Below are positions 8,201-16,381 of a stretch of 20,728 bases of DNA, in pieces (positions within the stretch are counted from its first letter, which is position 1; the number at the start of each line of letters is the position of its first letter). The DNA lies in NCBI RefSeq assembly GCF_000003815.2, contig NC_049987.1, positions 25,098,359 to 25,119,086 of the forward strand, written 5' to 3'. This DNA comes from Branchiostoma floridae. Lineage: Eukaryota; Chordata; Leptocardii; Amphioxiformes; Branchiostomatidae. A program made the translations under genes and the position numbers. The notes under the pieces were generated by a model that worked only from the letters and a program-made list of their open reading frames with translations, was not told the origin of the DNA and made no database searches.

Positions 8201-11200
8201 TTTCCATCTTCTGATTTCCTCCGCCCATTAGGAGACCATGACTCCCGTAAGAACAGTGAGCCATTCCTCTTGGTCGCTGATTGTGAAAAAGGGACCATCA
8301 TCCAAGTTGACATCACTTCCGGATCAAAGGTCACACTACCACTGGTAGGTGTTGGATGGCCCTGCGTCCTGGACTACGACCCGCTCACCGACTACGTGTA
8401 CTGGACAAATGGCTCTCACATCAAACGGGCTCGTCGTGATGGAAGTGGCATGGAGACCATCATAGATACCGGAAGCAGTAAGTTATAAATTGCAATTGTA
8501 ATCCTTAAATTTAAAGTCAGAAGTAAGCATTTCAAAGTGATAGATCTGATTTTAGGTCAGGCGAAATTACAAAGCCGTATCCAGAAATTTTTTAGAAAGC
8601 TGTGTCCAGACGATCTCAGTAGATGTAAGTATCCTGCTCTTCGTTCTTCGTGGCATGGAGACCGTCATAGATTTCAGCAGATTTGGTAAGTTGAAAATTA
8701 CCATTATCTTCCTTCCGTTGAAAGTCAAAAGTAAGCATTTCAAACTGATATATTTGATTTTAGGCCAGGCAAAATTACAAAGCCGTATCCAGAAAACTTC
8801 CGAGAAAGCTGTGTCCTGATGATCCCAGCAGATGCAAGGATCCTGCTCTTCGTTATTTTGTTTGTGTAGGAAAAGGGGAATCTTTATTAGAATACAATTC
8901 TAGAAAAGAATGATAAATGTTGCAATAAAAACGGGCTTAGGACACAGAGAATGAGCCAGATCCTAACATCTGCTTGGATATCATCTGCACACGGCCCTAA
9001 AAAACTGCCGATGCTATATCATCATTACATCTGCTCGGAGATTAGTATGCAATCAAAGTTAACAGAAAAGGAGTGACTGCATGGTGGTCCTAGTTACGCA
9101 TTTCTGGGCTGAGATGTGTCGGTCTATCGGAAACCCCCCCCCCCCCCCCCAACATCTTTGGGGAATCTGTGTACACTGTTTATTGTATATATTGTTTATT
9201 TGTTTCGCACTTTGAGAAAAAACAGTAAATACATGGCATTAAAATATAAATGAACATAACAGTACAAGGGAGGTCAAAAGCTATTGTTTATACGAAGGCC
9301 TCCCTGTACAAACTTCTTACAATTTATATAAATCAAACAATAGAAATAAGTAATAAATAAAGTACATTGCAAGACTGCAAAACTGTTGTTGTCTACTCCA
9401 AATATCAAGATTTTCCAACAGTAGAACAACATTTCAAAGATTCCGACAAGGATCTTGTGTTATTCATACAGAGATTAGTTACACAGGAACGTCCTCACAC
9501 TCTTTTCAGCCCTTGTCTATTACCTGGCGTTGGACCACGCTGGTGGGGAAATCTACTGGTCTGTCGCTGTCCCAGAGACTATCTCTGTAGCAAAGATGGA
9601 TGGATCGTCCGCTAGGACACTTCTGACGTCACCAGCAATCGGACACCCCGAGCAACTGGTCCTGGACCCCAGGCATGGGTGAGTAAAATGTATTTCATAA
9701 ACAAACAGGCGCTTTATACAACTGTTGTTAAAGTGACAGAGCTTCATGTATTAACGTTCTCATGGTGAATACTTTCCGTCCCGATCACCCAAGCTGAAGT
9801 GGTAACAGACTGAGTGTAAAAGTTCGTTGGGAGAATTCTGTGAGACATGTCTTTGCCGGGCTATGATGGCCCTTGACACGGGTTTTTATCCAGTCATATA
9901 TATAAAGTATTGACCTTTTTTATCGCTTCTTGGTGTTGTATGGTCTATGGTCATAACTGCCTTTCTATCTCCACTTTTCGTTCTAATGATTCGCACGTTT
10001 ATAGGGTTACTATAATTTGAATATCAATGGGAAACTATATAGCACCTCGTTCGGGAATTTTGAGCATTTCATACCTGTGGCAGATGGAAGTCGGGTTAAG
10101 ATAAACCTCATGAAGCTTTGATTACTCAGTAAATAAGACAATGTCATGCCATATCATATGAGCTTCCTTCCTTCTCTTGCGCTGTATACTGTAAATGGAT
10201 TTAATTTCGCGGTAGCGGGAAAATGACTGTTCGCGGTGGTTTTAAGTTCGCAGTAGCACCATGCACTGTAGTCTCTTACTGCCATGGAAAAAAATTCGCG
10301 TTGGTTTTAATTTCGCGGTGAAGTGGCCACCGCGAAAGCCTCGAACATAAAACCACCGCGAACATCTCTGCATTTACAGTATATAATTTGGGGAGTGTGC
10401 AATTAGATCATTTTAGTTTCCGGCCTTTACGTTGCATAATTTAACGAGAGGGATGCCACAATGAAACAGCAAATTTCCAAACACCTCGCGGAGATTTAAT
10501 ATTTCTGTTTGCATTGTTTTTTTTCGACAGACTCATGTACTGGGTGGACGGTCCTAGAGGCAGGATTGACCGAGCTGCGATGGACGGCAGTGGCCCAACC
10601 ACCATCATCACGGGTCTGCGTCGTCCCTGTTCTATCACAATAGACTTCAATGGTGAGGAAACAGGCTCTAGTTAGGGACTTGTTGCCGATATGATCATGC
10701 AAGGCAAATGAATGATTAGTCAAGTAAGTAAAGCAAGTTTAGAAACTTTTAGTCAGTTAGGAAATATTAATATTACCCGAATGACGGTATTGAGACTATA
10801 TCACTTGTTCATTGATCTTTGCAATACCAGTACGTATAAGGCATTACGCATGTGTATGTTTGCTCCTTACTCTTATGTAAAACTCTAACTACTCAGTATT
10901 GATCAGTATATTTGTTCATCCCATTTAGAGGATCGGCTGTACTACCGTGATCAGAAGTACGGCATCTACAGCTCAGACCTGCTGGGCAACGATATCCGAC
11001 AGGTGCTGTATGAACACGGGAAGTGGGTTGGAGGAATCGCGGTTGATGAGGACTTTATTTACTGGGCGTCTTTCGGGCAGGATTACTCATCATCATCATC
11101 CTCTCAGGGAAAAATCGGAAAGTGAGGAAATCCCCTTTATCTGCCGAAAACAGTTTGTAATAAATCTGTAGTTACCTGGTTAATTCTGCATCATAATCTA

Positions 11201-11625
11201 CATGATATGTATGTATCTTTTGTGTACATATCTAGTAGTACTGAGAGCCGATATACTAATATATTCCTACCTACCTACCTAGTCCCTTGACTTCCAGGTC
11301 GTTGGGGGGTAGCTATGATAAATATATTGTGCATATACTAATATATGCATGAAATATAATAAAATACTAAAATATGAGTATAAAATACATATCTCCAAAT
11401 ACATGCATATACATGTATGCAAATCAAAATCGGTATAAGAATACATGTCTGACGTTTTGAAGTCCTATTTTACACCTAATCTAAGTTTCCGCATTTATAT
11501 CACGAAAGACATGTTTTGTTCCAGACTGTCCAAGTCCGACCTTAACAAGACTGTGCTGGTGGATGGCCTGGATTACCCATACGGCATCTACCTGTCCACG
11601 GCAGCGCCTCCTGGCGTAACCAATG
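4347..11625 (+). CDS. Type II transmembrane protein with coiled-coil stalk and LDLR-type YWTD propeller (nine exons)
   Basis: Joined exons: 4347-5236, 5736-5822, 6686-6831, 7016-7862, 8232-8477, 9510-9678, 10531-10652, 10929-11121, 11525-11625. Each has an AG before it and a GT after it, and all junction phases agree without a stop. From the ATG at 4402 this gives at least 915 residues: NPxY motifs (about 89-92 and 300-303), Tyr/acidic repeats (106-159), 7-residue repeats (162-248), a membrane helix (about 330-353), 17-residue repeats (about 357-625), then six YWTD-like blades (about 650-905). Basic residues before the helix predict a cytoplasmic N-terminus, so the propeller would be outside the cell. 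YWTD propellers usually bind ligands; the ligand here is unknown. The true start may lie upstream, because PYAV at 4375, before the first ATG, resembles the later MEPYAV motifs. The 3' end was not found. Confidence 0.85.
4717..4878 (+). repeat. 69-bp in-frame repeat encoding MEPYAVRYQEED
   Basis: Two full 69-bp copies (4717-4785, 4786-4854) and a partial third. Each encodes 23 residues, RPA-G/S-MEPYA-V/I-RYQEED followed by an acidic stretch. Two tyrosines precede a Q-E-E-D cluster, a setting that suits tyrosine phosphorylation. The third copy breaks off after MEPN, losing the tyrosines. Confidence 0.92.
4885..5145 (+). repeat. 21-bp coding minisatellite (AGTSGND)
   Basis: About 12 tandem 21-bp units encoding 7 residues with consensus AGTSGND. 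Variants include TGTFGND, AGTCGND, ASIYEND and AGTYEND. Units differ mostly by single bases and all are multiples of three, so the frame is kept. The product is low complexity and polar, rich in Ser/Thr, and probably disordered. Copy number is likely to vary between alleles. Confidence 0.93.
5736..5822 (+). CDS. Exon B: juxtamembrane NPMY segment
   Basis: Acceptor TTTTCCTCCAG and donor GCAG|GTAAAT flank an 87-bp exon with phase 1 at both ends, so it can be skipped or duplicated without changing frame. It encodes GTTPMQQTDWQARADAAASI then PNPMYASGA. The NPMY is a second NPxY motif about 27 residues before the membrane helix. Confidence 0.85.
6541..6595. repeat. Intronic stem-loop
   Basis: Arms GACTGTCCATCTCC (6541-6554) and GGAGTTGGACAGTC (6582-6595) pair with one mismatch, 90 bp before the acceptor of the transmembrane exon. 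The rest of this intron (5823-6685) shows nothing recognisable. Confidence 0.7.
6686..6831 (+). CDS. Exon C: transmembrane helix
   Basis: Acceptor TTTTCTAACAG; donor AAG|GTAAAC; enters in phase 1 and leaves in phase 0. A short basic stretch with two cysteines (GRCALCSFIRSK) leads into a hydrophobic helix starting TYIATGIAVLLGLVTVGLA and ending FAVFINNK. The positive charges are on the N-terminal side, so the positive-inside rule predicts a type II signal anchor. The cysteines beside the membrane are possible palmitoylation sites. There is no other hydrophobic segment and no N-terminal signal peptide in the exons found. Confidence 0.9.
7016..7862 (+). CDS. Exon D: coiled-coil-like stalk of 17-residue repeats
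   Basis: Acceptor TTCGTAG, phase 0 entry. The exon encodes EISEQ, two 13-residue units (TTVDALKRDQDMS), thirteen 17-residue units (consensus TTVDALKRDQDDMRQLS/P), and an ending that reads LKRDLDKERSRTGP... In each unit hydrophobic or core positions fall at V3, L6, Q10, M/I13 and L16, a 3-4-3-3-4 pattern. That is a heptad plus a ten-residue segment, so any helix pair should be slightly overwound. Later units carry proline at position 17, which would kink or break a continuous helix. Two donors are possible, 7851 (GTAAGA) and 7863 (GTAACC); both leave phase 1 and differ by four residues. The stalk would hold the propeller away from the cell surface. Confidence 0.88.
7025..7797 (+). repeat. 51-bp coding minisatellite with 102-bp higher-order unit
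   Basis: Two 39-bp units are followed by thirteen 51-bp units and a partial. From about 7516 the units alternate in three linked sites (AAG/AAA at the Lys codon, ATA/ATG at the Ile/Met codon, while the final codon is CCC throughout). The repeating block there is therefore 102 bp. This shows recent growth by two-unit steps. The 5' units are more varied and mostly carry Ser (TCC), and look older. Confidence 0.93.
8232..8477 (+). CDS. Exon E: propeller blades 1-2 (VADC, YWTN)
   Basis: Acceptor CCGCCCATTAG, donor AGCA|GTAAGT, phase 1 at both ends, 246 bp. It encodes SEPFLLVADCEKGTIIQVDI (blade 1, with VADC in place of YWTD) and, after GWPCVLDYDPLTD, YVYWTNGSHIKRARRDGSGM (blade 2). The order 'P..LDYDP..D.VYWT...I.RA..DGSG' is the standard LDL receptor class B repeat. 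Basic residues RARRDGSG lie at the usual R..MDGS position. Confidence 0.93.
8447..8857. repeat. 206-bp tandem duplication of exon E end plus intron
   Basis: 8447-8652 is repeated at 8653-8857. The copy begins with the last part of exon E (GGCATGGAGACC...ATAGAT), keeps a donor-like GGTAAGTTG, and continues with intron sequence (CAAAATTACAAAGCCGTATCC region). The second exon fragment has no acceptor of its own and has diverged, so it is probably not translated. Confidence 0.9.
9134..9150. repeat. Poly-C run (17)
   Basis: A run of 17 C in the intron between exons E and F. Length calls in such runs are unreliable. Confidence 0.95.
9165..9330 (-). mobile_element. Probable LINE 3' end (antisense)
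   Basis: Read on the - strand this ends in an AATAAACAATATATACAAT-type tail, preceded by a stem-loop. The stem is GTACAAGGGAGG near 9262 pairing with CCTCCCTGTAC near 9309, with one bulged base. A/T-rich tandem tails after a hairpin are typical of CR1/L2-type LINE 3' ends. No coding part remains. The family assignment is tentative. Confidence 0.45.
9510..9678 (+). CDS. Exon F: propeller blade 3 (YWSV)
   Basis: Acceptor ACTCTTTTCAG; donor CATGG|GTGAGT; enters in phase 1 and leaves in phase 2. It encodes TLVYYLALDHAGGEIYWSVA, then VAKMDGSSARTLLTS and GHPEQLVLDPRH. The 'LALD...IYW...I..A.MDGS..' order is the class B repeat, with YWSV for YWTD. No single open frame longer than the exon marks it; frame, splice sites and homology together define it. 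Confidence 0.9.
10185..10383. mobile_element. MITE with ACTGTAAATG terminal inverted repeats
   Basis: The ends TATACTGTAAATG (10185-10197) and CATTTACAGTATA (10371-10383) are perfect 13-bp inverted repeats. The interior is built from TTCGCGGTGGTTTTA-type blocks in both orientations, so the whole 199 bp folds back on itself. It has no coding capacity and lies in the intron between exons F and G. Such CGCGGT-rich ACTGTAAAT elements are, to my knowledge, common short elements in marine invertebrate genomes. The transposase family is not known from this sequence. Confidence 0.85.
10531..10652 (+). CDS. Exon G: propeller blade 4 (YWVD)
   Basis: Acceptor TTTTTTTTCGACAG; donor AATG|GTGAGG; enters in phase 2 and leaves in phase 1. 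Joined to exon F it reads GLMYWVDGPRGRIDRAAMDG, then PTTIITGLRRPCSITIDFN. This is the most typical blade of the set (YWVD, R-I-x-R-A-x-M-D-G-S-G). Confidence 0.93.
10929..11121 (+). CDS. Exon H: propeller blades 5-6 (YYRD, YWAS)
   Basis: Acceptor CCCATTTAG; donor GGAAA|GTGAGG; enters in phase 1 and leaves in phase 2. It encodes EDRLYYRDQKYGIYSSDLLG (blade 5) and, after KWVGGIAVDED, FIYWASFGQDY (blade 6). A run of six serines, from TCATCATCATCATCCTCT, then leads to GKIGK. The serine run sits in a loop position and is a small microsatellite expansion. Confidence 0.92.
11122..11524 (+). other. Intron H-I, AT-rich
   Basis: Between exons H and I I see only AT-rich sequence with a short (CTAC)n run near 11268 and overlapping ATACATG-like words at 11390-11445. 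No exon or element recognised. Confidence 0.6.
11525..11625 (+). CDS. Exon I: propeller closing strand
   Basis: Acceptor TTTTGTTCCAG; donor AATG|GTAAGT; enters in phase 2 and leaves in phase 1. It encodes KLSKSDLNKTVLVDGLDYPY, then GIYLSTAAPPGVTN. V-L-V-D-G-L-x-x-P-x-G-I-x-L is how the last LDLR blade closes the ring. In LDLR-type proteins an EGF module usually follows directly; I found no phase-1 EGF exon in the window. The protein must either end in an exon I missed, continue beyond the window, or be truncated. Confidence 0.9.
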
Positions 11626-11759
11626 GTAAGTACAGCTCCTGACAGATTCACCACTATCAGTACCTCCTTCCTGTAACAACAGGTTCAGGTCTTTCAACTG
11701 TTTAAACATGTTGTTTTCGATTATGTGATACAAAGATTTTTATTTACGCACGTAAAGTT

Positions 11760-12450
11760 ATAAATATTTTTTTCTCATTTTATGACACGAAGTAGATTTT
11801 CACGACTTCATACCTTCGCCAAATGATAGAAACCTTTTTAAGTGAACTAAAATAAATATTTGCCAACGATTATGCAAATAAGATCCTCATTTGCATAACT
11901 TATCTCCGTTGCATAAGCTGATATTTGAATGAAACTATGTAGATTTGAAACTAATTTGCATAATCGACGTTTAATAAAATGTTCACTTTCACTTAGCTTC
12001 GTATTGTGCAAAATTCCCATCATAAACCGCTATGGAATCTATAAATAGCATTTTCTCATAAATTATGAAAAGAACGTCTTCATTTAAACAATTGATATCT
12101 ATCATGATTCTTCTCTTTCTCAGTTAAATAAGTTTGAGAGTCCTATTATGAATACAATTGATTTTAAAATTTCTTAATTAATTATGCGAAACATCTGTTG
12201 ATGTGCTTTCTTATAATCTTATTATATAAGTTATTACTTGTCCTACATACCAAAAATCGTGACGATACGCAATTTTTTTACTTAATTTCGTCCAAAGTTT
12301 TAAGACAAAATAGACACCTGCAAATTTAAAAAGACCTACGGGGGGGGGGGGGGTAAACTTACAGCAGTTACTCTCTGCCCCAAAAGCTATCTACCGCTCA
12401 ACAATCATGACCACAACATATTCAAAACAGGACATGGACACTTGGAGACC
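11760..12450. repeat. Octamer-rich dispersed repeat, copy 1
   Basis: It shares long stretches with 18926-19500: GTAGATTTTCACG, TACCTTCGCCAAATGATA, CGACGTTTAATAA, TTACAGCAGTTACTCTCT and CCGCTCAA. It contains the perfect inverted pair TTATGCAAAT / ATTTGCATAA at 11870-11898, spaced by nine bases. A 14-G run lies at 12340-12353. It is noncoding and may lie within a 3' intron of the gene or downstream of it. Confidence 0.8.
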
Positions 12451-12785
12451 ATACATTTTATTACACTAATTTCGTCAGAAATTTAGGCAACATGTATACA
12501 CACAACTAAAGTTCATAGCTTCGGAAGCTTTCGAGACACAGACGTCTCTCCTACCTGTTGTGCTTGAGTCTTGACGGCAGGACATCTGTAACGATATATT
12601 TGTTATCATATTTCCTATTAAAGAAAAATAAGTTGAGGACGATGGTTGGACAGAGATGTGGTTGCACAACCCGATATCATTAAGTATTCACCACTTATTA
12701 AGCAAGTTAGATCATTATTGCACATGTCTAAACACATCATTTTACATCGCATACATTACATCGCTAATTTTGTTATTTTTTCCAG

Positions 12786-13176
12786 GACGTCCATAGACGA
12801 CAAGCTACTGTACAGTGGATCTCCTGGCGTCGGCCATAAAGTGAAAATGACCAGTATTTATATTGCATATGGATTATAGCAACAGGCAAAAAATGCATAT
12901 TTATTTTCAAAATTCTCACGAGTTAAATCAAAACTTGGATGCTTTGCAACCTAACCTTATGATAATCTTGTCCTGGGTTCGGTCTAATCGACTTATTCTG
13001 AATGTGTTAAAGACGAAATTCATGTTGAACAGGTGTCGGAAGCAGGACGTTTGGGTTTGCACATTGGTCTGACTCAAAATATAAAAAACAATTTACTACA
13101 AATCTAACAATTTAGTTGATAAATATCAGACAATATGCTGTCCGTAAACGTAATATCCAATGAGCAATGAGGCTGT
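12786..13176 (+). pseudogene. LINE reverse transcriptase relic, palm region
   Basis: The + strand reads SIDDKLLYSGSPGV near 12790, like the LINE YADDTxLY(S)SG core with its Y/F and A lost. In another frame, LNQNLDALQ and WVRSNRLILNVLKTKFML follow (about 12920-13030), matching the usual xDLxxL..W...NxLxLNxxKTKxM block of CR1/Jockey-type elements. Frames are broken and the spacing is about 28 codons too long. The sequence at 13110-13176 matches 19957-20020. The relic is cut at 13177 by the TTAA-flanked element. Confidence 0.65.
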
Positions 13177-13180
13177 TTAA

Positions 13181-14100
13181 CCCTATCCAGACCGGGCTTT
13201 TTTGGGATACCTGGGACGGGGGGGGGGGCTCCTTTGACCCCCCCTTCGTAATTTCAAAACGGCTTGGGTTACAATCACCAAATTTGGAGGGTATGATGTA
13301 CTAGTAAAGTTTTATATTTTCCGTAAGTTTGGTATCGTTATGACGTAATTATGACGTAATTATGACGTCATAATGTCACATTTTAGGCTAATAAAATCGT
13401 CTACATATGAAATGTCCGCTATACTTAAAGGTATTAAAGAAAATGATGACTATAAAAGGTTATCGTATTGATGTCTAAGTCTGCCAAGTCTTTTGTTGAC
13501 AATGACGACGACACTGACGCCAATATGACGTCAGAAAATGACGTCATTTGTCCGTCATCTTGGATCGACAAGCTTGAATTTTCTAAAATACGATTTTTTC
13601 CACATATAACCCAAAAACCCACTGGAAGTGGACTAAAAAGGTTCAAATGATTGTGTTTTCTAAGAAAACTAAAGATTTTGATGGAATTTGAGTAAAAATC
13701 ACATGTATTTATCGTTGAAAATGGCATTGTCCGCCATCTTGGATTTTGACCCATGACGTCATCAAATTAGCATAAATTATGAATATTTAATTATAAATGT
13801 AACTTTAACTACACATGATCTTAATGATATAGATAAAAAATTTTGTTTTAGCAATAAAACTATGAAATCCCATAATTCAAACTGAAATTAGTAAATTTGG
13901 TAAAATATGCCTGTCAGAAACCCGTTGCCATGGCAACACGAAAAATTACAAACTAAATTTTTTTTCGCAGAATTGTTGCTAACAATATTTTAGGAAAAGT
14001 CACTAAGTTTCGTAGTCCTAGCACACGTCTTTCGGCAGTTATACGACGTCAAAGTTGGCGCAGGCACTTTTAGCCCCCCCCCCCCCCGGTCTGGATAGGG
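13181..14100. mobile_element. piggyBac-like MITE, 920 bp
   Basis: The ends are CCCTATCCAGACCGGG and its reverse complement CCCGGTCTGGATAGGG, flanked on both sides by TTAA (13177-13180, 14101-14104). TTAA target duplication and a CCC start are hallmarks of piggyBac transposons. The interior is AT-rich with no transposase frame, so it is non-autonomous. Poly-G and poly-C runs lie just inside the two ends (about 13217 and 14074). Four TGACGTCA palindromes lie at 13363, 13526, 13539 and 13754. It is inserted in the LINE relic. Confidence 0.88.
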
Positions 14101-14104
14101 TTAA

Positions 14105-14280
14105 CGTGGTCCATGCACCTCCTCGAGCACAGGACCACCGTTTTACGTCACTCCCAGAAAACGATTTCGTATATCATTACATGGATTTATAATCTTCATC
14201 GATGCATGAACGCCATACATACTTAACAAGATGGTCAATGTATAATTCTTGGCTACCTAAAACAAAATACAACTAGAGTT
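14105..14280. other. Uncertain, possibly LINE remnant
   Basis: Between the MITE and the octamer-rich repeat. It may continue the interrupted LINE, but no conserved residues can be recognised. Confidence 0.3.
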
Positions 14281-15365
14281 CGGCGACCTCATACCTCCAT
14301 GAAAATTTAGAGCTTTTGTAAATTTCATGCCATTGACTAAGACATTAACATAATTTATGCATGGTGTTGTTCATCATTGACAAACGTACACATGTCACAA
14401 TTATAAAATTTCCATTATTAATCATAAAGCGGTTTTCCAATTTTTACATAAATTATGCAAATAAGTTCCTCATTATCATATTTGGTATCTGCTTATATTC
14501 CACCTATCATATTAACATGTGTTACATTTATTGAAGTCCAGTTATTGAAAACAATGGAATTATACAATTTCCTCATTAATTATGCAAATTAACTCCTCAT
14601 TTGCATAACATGCATATCATTATGAACATCTTTGCCTAAGCTACCTGCATACCTAAAATGTAGGCAATTCGTCAATCCTTTCTGCAGTTATCCTCTTTAG
14701 AATGTCTTGACAAAAACGCCCCTGCAGTTCCACAATTGAATGTTAGGGGACTGAAACTTGCCCCACTTTGTCATGACACTAAAAGCTATCTACCACTTAA
14801 ATGTCACGACCATATCACGTACGGGACAAGAGATACATTGAAAAAACTGCTATGATAGAATATTCTCATTAATTATGCAAATGTACTCCTATATTGCATA
14901 ATTAGTATTTTATCTTGTACAACATTGTCTAAGGTACCTACATACCCAAAATCATGAAAATCCGTTGTTCCCTTCTTGAGTTATCCTCGTCAGAAGTTTT
15001 TTGACAAAAATGCCCCTGCTATCCCAAAACTAAACGCTAGGGGGCCCAAACTTATGTCATTTTTTCCTGAGCATAGGAGCTATCTAATACTTAAAAATCT
15101 TGACCATAGCATGTTCAGAACACAGAGATAGCAAAACCGGAAGTTGCGCTGCAGTACCAAGGTCATACACCAGGGGGCCCAAAATTGACCTTGACCTTCG
15201 TCTTCCCAACCCCTACCCACATACCAAATATCATCGTAGTCCATCAAGAGGTTCTCAAGTTATGCTGACCACAAATATGCGGACACACAGACACACACAC
15301 AGACACACAGACACACAGACAGACACACTCAAAACTATACCTCCATTTTTTCATGGAGGTAAAAA
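14280..15365. repeat. Octamer-rich dispersed repeat, copy 2, with terminal hairpin
   Basis: Starts near CTAGAGTTCGGCGACC with TACCTCCATGAAAATTT and ends with ACCTCCATTTTTTCATGGAGGT, so a subterminal inverted repeat and a 3' hairpin are present. It carries two tandem sub-units (about 14460-14830 and 14870-15120), each with AATTATGCAAAT...CTCCT and a block ending in AGCTATCTA and GACCAT. A CA-rich microsatellite (15280-15330) precedes the end. The plan resembles non-autonomous Helitron/Helentron elements, but I cannot confirm their termini. Confidence 0.65.
15282..15330. repeat. (ACAC/AGAC) microsatellite
   Basis: Imperfect CACACAGACACA repeats just before the terminal hairpin of the dispersed element. 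Confidence 0.95.
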
Positions 15366-15368
15366 TTA

Positions 15369-15494
15369 AGAGCAGAAAACTTCGTATACAGAATTGCGAA
15401 GCTTTGGAATGCCCTGCCGACTGGTATCAAGACTTTGGATGCTAATGTCATACAGTTTAATGGTAGGGTCATCGTGATAGGGAATGGCAAATGA
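15369..15494 (+). pseudogene. LINE reverse transcriptase C-terminal relic
   Basis: One open frame of 41 codons reads RAENFVYRIAKLWNALPTGI, then KTLDANVIQFNGRVIVIGNG, Lys and a TGA stop. The motif (R)xFxxRxxxLWNxLP followed by a short F-containing tail is the usual C-terminus of CR1/Jockey-like LINE ORF2 proteins. It is the likely far end of the relic starting at 12786, from which it is separated by two later insertions. The following 15500-15660, with AGCCCCCTGAGGGCT, may be its 3' untranslated region. Confidence 0.72.
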
Positions 15495-16381
15495 TTTTAG
15501 ACTTTTAATGTATAATACGTTAGTATTGATTAACTTGGAATTGTCTGCATAACAGTGTTATGTATTTTTATATGTATTATTTTGAAACCTGGAAGATTAG
15601 CCCCCTGAGGGCTGAATTATATCTCTATAAATGTTCTATTATGGAAAACACTTGCATTATCTATAGAATGTCCTCATCAATTGTAGAAATAGATTAATAT
15701 TTTGCATTTAACTGTGGATATCTTTGTACTCAATTATCCTCTTCGACATATCAAAACCACACCTGTAGTTCCAGAGCAGGCAGCTTCCTTGCATCAAGTG
15801 CTAACTGTCACCGAAAAATCGATGCATGACCGGTGCATGAGCCAGCGGTTACTACGGAGGGTTGTACCCTGGCTATTGTTTCGGTGGCCGCAGTCAGAAA
15901 GAAGCACTTTTCTGAATGTGATTATTGTAGACTCATGTATAATTCATAACTATCTTTGTTATGGGTACATGACATTTGTATATGGATACCCACTCAAGGG
16001 TTTCACTTGTGGATGACGATCCTCCTGAGCAATGAAGCAATACAACATCTTACAGTACAATGTAAGTCAACCCTTAGTAACTCTTTTGAAGGGGGTGGTA
16101 GAGCATTCTGAATGTTACCTGAGTTTTATATGACTGTTACGCTTTCTTTAGGAAGTGAAAGTAATGCTTAGATGACTATGCAGCTTTTTTTTGGGTAGAA
16201 TTAATTAATCGTGTAATTCATTAACATGACGTAGTCTGAAGAAGGCAGAGACAGTAGTGGGTGATCAAATGCTGCCCGGTGTCAGGCCAAATTTCGCTCC
16301 TGCCAAGTATTTGTCCCAAACCGCTTGGCGGTTTGCGGTATACATGGTGGGAGAAAAATGCGTCACACCTGTGTGGCCGGT
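15447..16381. repeat. 935-bp tandem duplication, unit 1
   Basis: Begins inside the LINE C-terminal frame at GTCATACAGTTTAATGG and ends at ...CACCTGTGTGGCCGG. It matches 16382-17324 along its whole length with small gaps and many substitutions, so the duplication is not recent. No convincing coding content. Confidence 0.88.

Noticed and set aside
12786-12879. A tenth exon encoding TSIDDKLLYSGSPGV after a good acceptor (TTTTTTCCAG)
   Set aside because: From exon I (phase 1) it reads Gly-Arg-Pro-stop. It joins in frame only if exon I is skipped. SIDDKLLYSG followed by LINE RT motifs is better explained as a decayed LINE YADD core. It could still serve as a terminal exon, which cDNA would settle.
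13434-13754. 106-codon - strand frame as a transposase in the TTAA element
   Set aside because: No piggyBac DDD or cysteine-rich features are visible, and the frame is short and in repetitive AT-rich sequence.
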